This document shows positions 9,061-17,512 of a DNA stretch of 64,000 nucleotides, piece by piece. The stretch's first letter is position 1. Every line of letters begins with the position of its first letter. The translations under genes were made by a program, and so were the position numbers. The notes under the pieces are model-generated. The model saw only the letters and a list, made by a program, of their open reading frames with translations. It had not been told where the DNA came from and ran no database searches. Location of the stretch: contig NZ_JAUSWN010000013.1 in the NCBI RefSeq assembly GCF_030815255.1, positions 33,679 to 97,678 of the forward strand, read 5' to 3'. Source of the stretch: Hathewaya limosa (GTDB lineage Bacteria; Bacillota; Clostridia; Clostridiales; Clostridiaceae).

Positions 9061-11196
9061 TTATACAAGCTTATTTATTATAGTTAATTTATGCAATGCT
9101 CTTGTAGCAGTTACATATTTCAAGAAAGCTTCTTGTTCCACCTTATCTCCATCAAAAACAGCTATTACATCATCAAATTCCAATCCCTTAGCAAAGTATG
9201 TTGGAAGGATTACTATACCGCCCTTATAAAAACAATCTTCCTTATCTATTAACTTTACATTAATTTTATCTTTTATACTTTCATATATTTCTTTACATTG
9301 CTCTAGGTTTTTACATATAATACCAGTTGTATTATATTCCTTTTCTCTTGCTCTATATATTCTATCTAATATAAGTTGAATTATATTATTCAATTCACTT
9401 AAATTTTTTTCTTCAACTTCTTCCCCATTTCTAACTAATGGTATTATATTATTATTGTTTAAAAATTGATTTGCATATTCCATAATTTCTTTTGTAGATC
9501 TATAACTAGTTTTTAAAGCAAATTCTTTTATATCCTTATAATCATATATATTACCTATATTTTTTAACGGAACTTCTTCTTTGATCGGAATCAGTCTTTG
9601 ATTACTATCACCTAAAATTGTCATTGAAGAAGCACCTGTAATATCTTTTATAACTGTAAATTGAAGTTCTGAAAAATCTTGTCCTTCGTCTATTACTACA
9701 TGTTTTATTTCTTCTGAGACCTTATAACCTTCTAATTTACATTTTAAATACAAGATAGGCGCTAAATCATCCATAGTAAGTATTCTATTATTATTTATTC
9801 TATTATTATATAAATCTATTATATCTTCACCATTTAAATATTCTAAAGAATTTCTTACATTTTTAAGATCCTTTATAACTTCTCTTATAGCTATTTTTCT
9901 TCTAAAATCTAAATCATTCTCTTGAAGTAATAATTCTTCTGGAGTTAATGTTTCTTTCTTTTCCTTAAACTCTTTTTGTATTTCTCTTACAAGTTCATCT
10001 CTTTTGTCTTTTAGTTTTGAGATAATAATTCTTTTTATTTTTCTACTTCTTCTAAATAGAGGCATATCTTTATAGTATTGGTTAAATAACTCGTTTATTT
10101 CTTCCCTTGTTACAACTTTATATCCCATTAAATATATATCTTCATTTTTAAAATGATTTTCTTCAAATTCTTTTATAAATATATTTAATTTTTCTATATA
10201 TTCTTTAGAAGTTTTATATAATATCTCTTCTATGAACTTTTGATCTTTACTTAATATTTTCTCCATATACTCTGTATATGTCATAATTTTTTCTTCTTCC
10301 ATACCTAAAAGCTTAAGTGCAAAATCTTTAAATGTACTTTGTTTTACAGCGGTTTCTCCCAATGTAGGCAACACTTCACTTATATATTCCATAAAAATTT
10401 CATTAGGGCCTAAGATCAATACTTTATTTTCAAGATTTTTTCTGTAATTATATAAAAGATATGCAATCCTATGCAATGCTACTGTAGTTTTACCACTACC
10501 TGCGACTCCATCAACAACTACTGTTGTATAAGGAGAAGTTCTTATAATTTCATCTTGCTCTTTTTGTATAGTCATTACTATATCTTTTAACTTATCTTCT
10601 GAATTACTACTTAAAACCATCTGAAGTATTTCATCTTTTACATCTATTTCAGAATTAAACATACCTTTTAAAATTGAATTTTTTATAATATATTGACTTC
10701 TTCCTAAAATTTCTACTGGAACTGTTCCATCTGGTGCTTCATAAGAAGCAGCGCCTAACTTCCCTTGATAAAATAATGAAGCTACTGGACTTCTCCAGTC
10801 TACAACTATTGGTTCATAATCTTCTTCTCTTATTAATCCGAATCTACCTATATATAAATTTTCCACACCATAGTCTTCTTCTCTAAAATCAACTCTTCCA
10901 AAGTAAGGACTAATTTTTAAAATATTAAGTTGTTTTAATTTTTTATCCATAAGATTAAATGCTTCTTCAGTCATAAATCTTTCATGATCAAAATATTCTA
11001 TTACCTTGTCTTCATCATCTCTATACTCTTCAATAAATTTTTTCCTATATTCCAAAAGTTCATCTAAGAAACTCTTTCTACTCTTTACTACTTTTTGAGT
11101 TTCTTCATTAATAATTTGTATAACTTCTTTTAACTTTTCTTTCTCTATTTCTAATTGTAACTCTTTTTCTAAATGTTTCTTTAATTCATCTGCCAT
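9061..11196 (-). CDS. helD: HelD-type UvrD-family helicase, RNA polymerase recycling factor
   Basis: The 711-residue protein begins with a long charged coiled-coil (residues about 1-95), which in HelD reaches into RNA polymerase. A split SF1 helicase core follows, with Walker A GVAGSGKTT at 230-238, Walker B VIDEGQDFS, and the SYRSTKEIMEYA motif of domain 2A. B. subtilis HelD is 774 residues, so the size fits. The family binds RNA polymerase and uses ATP to release stalled or post-termination complexes from DNA. It starts at ATG 11196 behind GAGGTG. It lies 30 bp after the dipeptide epimerase gene on the same strand, so the two are probably co-transcribed. Confidence 0.9.
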   Translation of the reverse strand: MADELKKHLEKELQLEIEKEKLKEVIQIINEETQKVVKSRKSFLDELLEYRKKFIEEYRDDEDKVIEYFDHERFMTEEAFNLMDKKLKQLNILKISPYFGRVDFREEDYGVENLYIGRFGLIREEDYEPIVVDWRSPVASLFYQGKLGAASYEAPDGTVPVEILGRSQYIIKNSILKGMFNSEIDVKDEILQMVLSSNSEDKLKDIVMTIQKEQDEIIRTSPYTTVVVDGVAGSGKTTVALHRIAYLLYNYRKNLENKVLILGPNEIFMEYISEVLPTLGETAVKQSTFKDFALKLLGMEEEKIMTYTEYMEKILSKDQKFIEEILYKTSKEYIEKLNIFIKEFEENHFKNEDIYLMGYKVVTREEINELFNQYYKDMPLFRRSRKIKRIIISKLKDKRDELVREIQKEFKEKKETLTPEELLLQENDLDFRRKIAIREVIKDLKNVRNSLEYLNGEDIIDLYNNRINNNRILTMDDLAPILYLKCKLEGYKVSEEIKHVVIDEGQDFSELQFTVIKDITGASSMTILGDSNQRLIPIKEEVPLKNIGNIYDYKDIKEFALKTSYRSTKEIMEYANQFLNNNNIIPLVRNGEEVEEKNLSELNNIIQLILDRIYRAREKEYNTTGIICKNLEQCKEIYESIKDKINVKLIDKEDCFYKGGIVILPTYFAKGLEFDDVIAVFDGDKVEQEAFLKYVTATRALHKLTIINKLV

Positions 11197-11226
11197 TTTA
11201 AAGATATCACCTCATTAATTTTAAAT

Positions 11227-12324
11227 CTACAGTTCTATTTTTTCCCATCCTCGCACTTCTTCTATACCTAAACCAGGTTTATCTGGTAAAGTTAAAATAT
11301 CTTTTTCTAAGCTTACTCCTCCTATTATAGGATTGTGAGAGAATCTTAGCATAGTGTCTAAATCTGATTTTATCATATTTCCTCTAGCTACTGCAAAACT
11401 TGCTGCCGCTGTTATACCTATTCTACTTTCTATCATACATCCCATCATACATTTAATTCCCATAGTTTCTGCCATACTATATATTTTCATAGCATTATGA
11501 ATTCCACCACATTTCATAAGTTTAATGCCTATTAAATCTGCCCCTCTAGCATTTATTATTTTAAATGCTTGTGGTGGTCCCATTACAGATTCATCAGCTA
11601 AAATATCTGTATCCACATGATCTGTTACATACTTTAATCCCTCAAAATCCCAAGCCTTTACAGGTTGTTCTACAAATTCAATATCTAATCCCATATTTTC
11701 TATTCTTCTTATAATTTTAACCGCCTCTTTAGGACCCCATCCTTGATTACCATCTATTCTAATTCTAGTATCTCTTTTTACAGCCTTTTTTATAGCAAAA
11801 ACTCTTTCTAGATCACCAGCAACATCATCAGTATATCCTATTTTTATTTTTAGACAATCACATCCACCCATACTGGCTTCTACTGATTTAGTTACCATTT
11901 CTTCTACTGTGCCATAATTAATAGTAATATCTGTGCCTATAGAATATCCATATCCCCCCAATAATTTATATAAGGGTATTCCATATTTTTTACAAAACAG
12001 ATCATATATGGCCATATCTATAGCAGCTTTAGCTGAATTATTGTGAACTAAATTTTTATTTATAACATGCATTATTTCATCTCTACAATCAATATTCATG
12101 TCTAAAATATAAGGTTTAATAAAATGTATGGCTCCAATAATAGAAGCTTCAATGTCTCCAGTAATATTAGGAGTTGCTGCCGCACTACCTATTCCTATTT
12201 CCCCTGTGTCTGTAATTACCTTAATAACTATTTCCTTAGGGTTTTTTGCCCTTTCAACCCCTAAAGAATATTCAGTATTCAAAGGTAATCTAATTTTTCC
12301 TACTTCTATGTCTTTTATTCTCAT
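11227..12324 (-). CDS. Dipeptide epimerase (enolase superfamily, L-Ala-D/L-Glu epimerase type)
   Basis: The enolase-superfamily fold is clear. A capping N-terminus is followed by a barrel with the catalytic lysine motif CLKIKIG, metal ligands in RIDGNQGW and FVEQP, and ADESVMG, then the second catalytic lysine in GIKLMKCGG. This pattern fits the MLE-subgroup dipeptide epimerases that act on Ala-Glu released from peptidoglycan; exact specificity is not provable here. I place the start at ATG 12324 (365 residues) because GGAGGG lies 6 bp upstream. A longer frame reaches 12360 but would begin before that ribosome site. Two peptidases (PepV, PepA) are encoded nearby, so peptide salvage is plausible. 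Confidence 0.87.
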   Translation of the reverse strand: MRIKDIEVGKIRLPLNTEYSLGVERAKNPKEIVIKVITDTGEIGIGSAAATPNITGDIEASIIGAIHFIKPYILDMNIDCRDEIMHVINKNLVHNNSAKAAIDMAIYDLFCKKYGIPLYKLLGGYGYSIGTDITINYGTVEEMVTKSVEASMGGCDCLKIKIGYTDDVAGDLERVFAIKKAVKRDTRIRIDGNQGWGPKEAVKIIRRIENMGLDIEFVEQPVKAWDFEGLKYVTDHVDTDILADESVMGPPQAFKIINARGADLIGIKLMKCGGIHNAMKIYSMAETMGIKCMMGCMIESRIGITAAASFAVARGNMIKSDLDTMLRFSHNPIIGGVSLEKDILTLPDKPGLGIEEVRGWEKIEL

Positions 12325-12352
12325 ACATATCCCTCCATCACCCCAAAAATAT

Positions 12353-12386
12353 ATAAGCATGCAACTATTTATAAGTGCATGCTTAT
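12353..12386 (-). terminator. Terminator after the B12 transporter operon
   Basis: A perfect 11-bp inverted repeat (12353-12363 with 12376-12386, 12-nt loop) is followed on the minus strand by ATATTTTTGG. It sits between the end of the ABC ATPase gene and the epimerase start. Confidence 0.7.
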
Positions 12387-12462
12387 TGTCAATTATTAAA
12401 TATTATATCACAATCTTTATATGATTTAACAAATTTATTAATCGTTACCTTGTTAAATTTTC

Positions 12463-13233
12463 TTAATAATTTACTCCAAAATAAATTATATTGATTTTAT
12501 TAGTTTTAGGATGAATATATACATCTCCATCTACTTCAAAAACATCTCTTAACATTTCTTTAGTAATGACTTCCTCTGGTTTTCCATAAGATACAATGTT
12601 TCCATTTTTCATTATATATATCTTATCACAATACATTGCTGCCAAATTTAAGTCATGTAAAGCTGCTATTACCTCTATATCTAATCCTTTAACTACCTCT
12701 AAGAGTTCCAATTGGTATTTTATATCTAAGTGATTTGTAGGTTCATCTAAAATTAAAAATTTAGGTTGTTGTGCTAAAGCTCTTGCTAAAATGATTCTTT
12801 GTTTTTCTCCACCAGATAATGTAGCAAATCTTCTATTTATATAACCTTCCATAGAAACCTTTTTTAAACATTCAATTACTATCTCATAATCTTTAGCATT
12901 ATCCATTTCAAATTTCTTTTTATGAGGTGATCTTCCCATCATTACAACTTCTTTTACAGAAAAATCAAATTGAAAACTATTAAATTGGCTTACTATTGAC
13001 ATTTCTTTAGCACTTTCTTGTATCGGAATAGTATTTAGCTCTTTTCCATTTAAATATATATATCCACTATTAGGCTTTAATACTCTATATATACTTTTTA
13101 AAAAAGTAGATTTTCCACTTCCATTTGGTCCTAGTATACCTACAAACTCGCCTTTCTCAACGGCTAAACTTATATTTTTTACTATTTCAGTTTTATTTAT
13201 ATTAACATCAATATTTTTAGTTTCTAACCTCAT
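12463..13233 (-). CDS. btuD: Cobalamin-type ABC transporter ATP-binding protein (BtuD/FecE family)
   Basis: This 256-residue ABC ATPase has Walker A GPNGSGKST, Q-loop region SIVSQFNSF, signature LSGGEKQR, Walker B FLILDEPT and the switch histidine in ALHDLNLA. The closest family is the siderophore/heme/cobalamin (FecE/BtuD) group. Alone it could serve an iron chelate. The cobalamin riboswitch in front of the operon makes vitamin B12 or a corrinoid the likely cargo (inference). The gene follows the permease gene with no spacer (stop and start abut at 13233/13234), so the two are translationally coupled. Confidence 0.9.
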   Translation of the reverse strand: MRLETKNIDVNINKTEIVKNISLAVEKGEFVGILGPNGSGKSTFLKSIYRVLKPNSGYIYLNGKELNTIPIQESAKEMSIVSQFNSFQFDFSVKEVVMMGRSPHKKKFEMDNAKDYEIVIECLKKVSMEGYINRRFATLSGGEKQRIILARALAQQPKFLILDEPTNHLDIKYQLELLEVVKGLDIEVIAALHDLNLAAMYCDKIYIMKNGNIVSYGKPEEVITKEMLRDVFEVDGDVYIHPKTNKINIIYFGVNY

Positions 13234-14325
13234 TTATTCGCTACCTCCAAAACCATATACACGTTTTACCATAAGCCATATAAAGAAAGGTGCTCCAATT
13301 ATTGAGGTAATTATCCCTATAGGCATTTCAGCATTAGGTACTAATGATCTTGCCATAACATCAGTCCATACTAAAAATATTGCCCCTACTAATGCACTTA
13401 TAGGAACTAATTTTTTATGATCTGTTCCTAAAATTATTCTAACTACATGTGGAACCATTAGTCCTACAAATCCAACCATACCAGCAACTGATACAATTAC
13501 TCCAGTGATAAATGAAGTAATTAAAATATAACTCATTCTATGCTTATTTAGATCTGTTCCTAAAGTTATAGCTGTTTCATCTCCCATAAGCATTAAATTT
13601 AAAATTCTAAATTGAAAAATAAAGTAAATTACTCCTACTATAGTTGTTACTAATGGAAACAATATATTTTCCCACGTAGCAGATGCTAAACTTCCCATTA
13701 ACCAAAAAGTAACACTTCTTAATTTTTGTTCATTAGGTGCTATATATATAATAAAACTTGTAAAAGATGAACATATTGTACTAATTACAAGTCCAGATAA
13801 TATAAGTTTTACAGAAGACGCTCTTCCCTTTATATTGGCTAATCCAAAAACAAACATAGCTGCTAAAAAGGCTCCTAAGAATCCCATAACCCCTACAGAA
13901 TTAGGTCCAAAAATCCCATTTACTCCTATTAGTATAGCAAATGTTGCTCCTAATGAAGCTCCAGAAGAAATACCTAATGTATATGGATCAGCTAATGGAT
14001 TTTGGACTATACTTTGCATAACTACCCCTACTACTGATAATCCCATACCCACTATAAAAGATAAAAGTACTCTTGGAAATCTAATAAGCCATATTATTTC
14101 ATATGCCATTCCCACTTGTTTATTAACTTTTTCTACACCTGGCAGCTTAAAAATATTATATACAAGAACCTTAAATACTTCTGAAAGCTTTATATCAACC
14201 TGTCCTAGTGTTATAGAAATTAGTATAGAAAAAATTAAAACTACAATTAATACTGCTAAAATCATTATAAACTTACATTTTTCTTTATATAAGGATTTTT
14301 TTATTTCTGCACTTGTTTCGTTCAC
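13234..14325 (-). CDS. btuC: Cobalamin-type ABC transporter permease (FecCD/BtuC family)
   Basis: The 363-residue, highly hydrophobic FecCD-family permease should have about ten membrane helices. Hallmarks are RFPRVLLSFIVG near the N-terminus, QSIVQNPLADPYTLGISSGASLGA in the middle (the family's pore segment) and GFVGLMVPHVVR near the coupling region contacted by the ATPase. It forms the membrane channel of the importer with the adjacent ATPase and lipoprotein. It is the second gene of the riboswitch-controlled operon, 24 bp after the binding-protein gene. Confidence 0.93.
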   Translation of the reverse strand: MNETSAEIKKSLYKEKCKFIMILAVLIVVLIFSILISITLGQVDIKLSEVFKVLVYNIFKLPGVEKVNKQVGMAYEIIWLIRFPRVLLSFIVGMGLSVVGVVMQSIVQNPLADPYTLGISSGASLGATFAILIGVNGIFGPNSVGVMGFLGAFLAAMFVFGLANIKGRASSVKLILSGLVISTICSSFTSFIIYIAPNEQKLRSVTFWLMGSLASATWENILFPLVTTIVGVIYFIFQFRILNLMLMGDETAITLGTDLNKHRMSYILITSFITGVIVSVAGMVGFVGLMVPHVVRIILGTDHKKLVPISALVGAIFLVWTDVMARSLVPNAEMPIGIITSIIGAPFFIWLMVKRVYGFGGSE

Positions 14326-14349
14326 TTAATTCACCCTTTAATAATTAGA

Positions 14350-15378
14350 CTATTTAATTAAATCTGGATAGAAACCTTTAGCAAATCTATCTAATCCATT
14401 AATTATTCTTACTCCACCAGCATATGTTTCTGCAAGAGGTGTATCTATTACCTTATTATTTTTTATTGCATTTACTTTTTGAAGTGCCTTATTCTTTTTC
14501 ATTTCATCTGATCCTTTATTGTCTGATTTTTGCATTTCATAATTTATTAATACTATTGCATCTGGATTTATTTTTAATATATTTTCTACACTTAAATCTC
14601 CACCTTTTGGAGCTGCATTTATTCCGCCTACTTTTTCTACCATGTCACTTGCTAAAGATTTTTCTTTATAAGCATAATATTTATTATTTTCTCCAGCTTC
14701 CACAATTAACACTTTAAGTTTTTCTTTTCCTTTTGTTTTATTCTCTACTTCTTTTACTCTATCTTCAATTTTTTTAACTAATTTCTCTGCTTTATCTTCA
14801 ACATCGAATATTTTTCCTATATCTTTTATATCCTTACATGCATTTTCAATAGTTGCCTTTTTCATTATTCCTGAATTTCTTTGAATAAATGTATTAACGC
14901 CTCTTTCATTCCATGATTTAACTGTTCCTAAGTTTTTATCCATAAATACACTTGACCAACCAAAAAGTAAATCTGGTTGTTTGCTAAGTACAACTTCTTT
15001 TGATGGATACTTTTCAGATAATACAGGTATCTTATCATATTTTTCTTTTAATTCTGGTAATATAGGATTATCTAAATATGATGTACCTATCATGCAATCC
15101 TCTAATCCTAGTGTTAATAATAATTCTGTTGGTGGTTCATTAGTTGTTATAACTTTTTTAGGTTTTTCCTTAAAAACTACCTTTACTTCATTACCATCTT
15201 CATCATAATTAGTAATTTCTACTGGATAATTGGATTTCTTTTCTTGCTTTTGTTCAACTTGTGCATTTTGTTTTTTATCCTCAGTCTTACTTTCTGATGA
15301 TTTAGTCCCACATCCACTCATTAGTACAGTAACAATACTTAAAGAACATATTAAACTAATTAATCTTTTATTCCTCAT
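14350..15378 (-). CDS. btuF: Corrinoid/cobalamin ABC transporter substrate-binding lipoprotein (BtuF-like)
   Basis: This is a periplasmic-binding-protein class III (BtuF/FhuD) lipoprotein. I set the start at ATG 15378 (342 residues), which has AGAAGGGG just upstream. It gives a proper lipoprotein signal: basic MRNKR, a hydrophobic core, and lipobox LMSGC with Cys23. A longer frame to 15501 would run through the riboswitch switch region and is not credible. After a Lys/Gln/Glu-rich linker comes the two-lobed binding fold (PKKVITTNEPPTELLLTLG). Specificity for B12 rather than iron chelates is inferred from the cobalamin riboswitch directly upstream. Confidence 0.9.
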   Translation of the reverse strand: MRNKRLISLICSLSIVTVLMSGCGTKSSESKTEDKKQNAQVEQKQEKKSNYPVEITNYDEDGNEVKVVFKEKPKKVITTNEPPTELLLTLGLEDCMIGTSYLDNPILPELKEKYDKIPVLSEKYPSKEVVLSKQPDLLFGWSSVFMDKNLGTVKSWNERGVNTFIQRNSGIMKKATIENACKDIKDIGKIFDVEDKAEKLVKKIEDRVKEVENKTKGKEKLKVLIVEAGENNKYYAYKEKSLASDMVEKVGGINAAPKGGDLSVENILKINPDAIVLINYEMQKSDNKGSDEMKKNKALQKVNAIKNNKVIDTPLAETYAGGVRIINGLDRFAKGFYPDLIK

Positions 15379-15411
15379 ATTTTTCCCCTTCTCACCCTTA
15401 TTTTTATAAAT

Positions 15412-15473
15412 AAAAAAACTAGTCATAGAAAGAATGGCTAGTTTAAATATAACAATGTAACAAAGTAAACTAG
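15412..15473 (-). promoter_or_regulatory. Riboswitch expression platform: terminator and competing antiterminator
   Basis: On the minus strand a terminator stem forms between 15438-15444 and 15416-15422. It can extend to 15434/15426 with one mismatch and is followed by a seven-base U run (15412-15418). The same 15438-15444 segment (AAACTAG in RNA sense) is also complementary to 15467-15473, so the two stems exclude each other. That is the classic layout of a transcription-attenuation riboswitch: ligand binding would free the terminator and lower importer expression. Confidence 0.8.
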
Positions 15474-15494
15474 TACTTCCCTCCGAAGTATAGA

Positions 15495-15660
15495 TTTCCA
15501 TTCACTAAGGCAGGTATCCTGACTTAAGTTTCTTCCTACTACCCTAACCTTCCCATTTTCACAGTGGTTTTATACAAGGGGTTCGTCCACTTTTACAGTA
15601 GCGGGGGCTGTGATGGATTTTAACCATCTTCCCTATTAATCTAAAAAGAACCTTAATGAT
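15495..15660 (-). ncRNA. Cobalamin (B12) riboswitch aptamer
   Basis: Read on the minus strand, the leader contains the conserved cobalamin-aptamer blocks in order. These are a GGGAAGATGGT segment near 15625, AATCC, the ACAGCCCCCGCTACTG core (around 15598-15612), and near the 3' end the B12 box AGTCAGGATACCTGCC at 15509-15524. It precedes the BtuF-like gene and its attenuator. Cobalamin riboswitches repress transport or synthesis genes when adenosylcobalamin is plentiful. Confidence 0.93.
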
Positions 15661-15814
15661 CTCGTATTCAATTTTATATAAAATATTACAATTATTCTTA
15701 TAATACATTGATATTTTATCTCAAACAAAAATGCTTGTCAACAAATTATAGCACTTTCATCTTAAAATTTCCTATATATAACTATATATAAGTTTTTATA
15801 ACTACTTAAACAAA

Positions 15815-15848
15815 AATCGCTATTATTTTATCTAAAATAATAGCGATT
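15815..15848 (-). terminator. Terminator after pepV
   Basis: A perfect inverted repeat (15815-15830 with 15833-15848) forms a hairpin ending in TTTTTG on the minus strand. It lies about 100 bp beyond the pepV stop codon. The gap between contains the duplicated gene end described separately. Confidence 0.8.
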
Positions 15849-15906
15849 AATAATTTATTTGATCATAAATTTTTATTTAACAACATCATGAATACATGTA
15901 TTAGCT

Positions 15907-15978
15907 TTTATTTCGCAAGCTCATATAATGCATGTGTATTAGATCTTTATTTCGCAAGCTCATATAATGCATGTGCAT
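15907..15978. repeat. Tandem duplication of the pepV 3' end
   Basis: Two copies of a segment of at least 30 identical bases start at 15907 and 15946 (period 39 bp). The second copy holds the last codons and stop of pepV. The first is a duplicate lying just downstream of the stop. The copies diverge after the shared part (TAT versus CAT). Confidence 0.85.
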
Positions 15979-17344
15979 ATATTTTTGCATTTAATATTAA
16001 GTTATCTACTCTTATATATTCATTAGCTTGATGAATTGTAGATTCTCCACCTGGGAATATAGGTCCAAATGCAAGTGTGTTTGGAATTTCTTTTGCATAT
16101 GTTCCTCCACCTATAGATAATAATGTAGCTTCTTTACCAGTTTGTTCTGTATAAACTTTTTGCAATGCTTTAACAAGTGGATGACTTTCTTCAAAATATA
16201 AAGGTGCTTGATATGCAAAATTTTCAATTGTAAAATCAGTACCTTCTATTTTTTTCTTAAATGGATCCATCATATCATCAAGTTTATTTGTTACTGGATG
16301 TCTTATATTTAATGTAAGATCAGCTCTTTCTTCTGTCATTTTAATAACACCTACATTAAATGCCAATTTTCCTGATACTTTATCTTCTAAATAAATTCCA
16401 AAAGATTCACCAGAAGTTTCAGTTCCAATATTATTATTTAAGAAAGCAATATATTGATTTATTTCTTTACTTGAAAATTCTATTTCAGCTAAAAATTTAA
16501 TTAAATGCATTATAGCATTTTTTCCAAGCCAAGGAGTACTTCCATGAGCTCCCATTCCTTTTGCTTTAACTAATATGCCATTTTCTTTCTTTTCTAGTGA
16601 TAATTCATAAGATGTTTCTTTTATAAATTTCTCTAATTTATCAGTGATTTCTTGTTGATTGTTAGTTTCTATTAAAGCTTCACAATAATCTGCAACTACA
16701 TTACCTGCTTGACCACCTTTAATGTGTTTAAGAATTACATCTCCATTTTGTTTTTCCTTAAAACATTTAACTAAGTCTAAATCAACAATTCCTTTTTCTC
16801 CATTTATTATTGGATATTCAGCATCTGGAGTGAATCCTAGAACAGGAGGTTTTTCTTTTTTTAAATAACGTTCTAACTCATCACTACCAATTTCTTCACT
16901 TGTACCAAATATAATTCTAATTCTTTTTGATATCGGTAATCCTAAATCCATAATAGCCTTAGCACCATATAATGTTGCTATTATAGGTCCTTTATCATCT
17001 AAAGCACCTCTTCCATATAATTTTCCATCATGTATTTCGGCTGCATATGGCGGATGAATCCATCCATCTCCCTCTGGTACTACATCTACATGTCCAAGTG
17101 CAGTTATATATTCTTCACCAGTACCAAACTCTGCATATCCAACATAGTTATCTACATTTACTGTTTTAAAGCCTAATTTTTTTGAAACTTCTAATACATG
17201 TTCTAAAGCTTTTACTGGTCCTTCACCAAAAGGCATACCATCTTTAGCCTGTGATTCATCTGCAACACTTTTGATTCTTATAGACTCCTGAGTTGTTTGA
17301 ATAATTTGTTCTCTCATCTCATCAATTTTTTTATTTAATTCCAT
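15947..17344 (-). CDS. pepV: Dipeptidase PepV (M20 family)
   Basis: At 465 residues this matches PepV length. M20 metal ligands are visible: ALGHVDVVPEGDGW (His85, Asp87), GRGALDDKGP (bridging Asp117) and GTSEEIGSDE (catalytic Glu150 with Glu151). The large lid domain begins about residue 190 and contains the oxyanion-hole His region GMGAHGSTPW. PepV cleaves dipeptides, including beta-Ala dipeptides, in the cytosol. A sigma-A promoter is visible about 90 bp upstream. The ribosome site AGGGA is partly inside a small hairpin (17353-17370). The 3' end is tandemly duplicated without changing the protein. Confidence 0.93.
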   Translation of the reverse strand: MELNKKIDEMREQIIQTTQESIRIKSVADESQAKDGMPFGEGPVKALEHVLEVSKKLGFKTVNVDNYVGYAEFGTGEEYITALGHVDVVPEGDGWIHPPYAAEIHDGKLYGRGALDDKGPIIATLYGAKAIMDLGLPISKRIRIIFGTSEEIGSDELERYLKKEKPPVLGFTPDAEYPIINGEKGIVDLDLVKCFKEKQNGDVILKHIKGGQAGNVVADYCEALIETNNQQEITDKLEKFIKETSYELSLEKKENGILVKAKGMGAHGSTPWLGKNAIMHLIKFLAEIEFSSKEINQYIAFLNNNIGTETSGESFGIYLEDKVSGKLAFNVGVIKMTEERADLTLNIRHPVTNKLDDMMDPFKKKIEGTDFTIENFAYQAPLYFEESHPLVKALQKVYTEQTGKEATLLSIGGGTYAKEIPNTLAFGPIFPGGESTIHQANEYIRVDNLILNAKIYAHALYELAK

Positions 17345-17432
17345 AATATTTCCCTAAAATCGCTTTTAGGTACCCCCTTTCACCGTTAGAATTAAGATAA
17401 AGTTACAATTTAATTAATATTGCCACAATTCT

Positions 17433-17461
17433 AGTATAATGTTTATATAGACAGAAATCAA
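17433..17461 (-). promoter_or_regulatory. Sigma-A promoter for pepV
   Basis: On the minus strand TTGATT (17456-17461) and TATACT (17433-17438) are separated by exactly 17 bp, upstream of pepV. Confidence 0.65.
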
Positions 17462-17512
17462 CCAACTATATTAGTTATTTGTTAAATTTTATACATTCTT
17501 TATTAGTACACT

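Noticed and set aside
14424..14717. Leu/Phe-rich 97-codon frame opposite the BtuF-like gene
   Set aside because: Hydrophobic antisense shadow of Lys/Glu-rich codons, not a real membrane protein.
12463..15378. ABC transporter as an iron-siderophore importer
   Set aside because: Protein families alone allow it, but the cobalamin riboswitch directly upstream points to B12 or another corrinoid.
15379..15501. N-terminal extension of the BtuF-like protein
   Set aside because: It runs through the riboswitch terminator and antiterminator, has no ribosome site, and would bury the lipoprotein signal.
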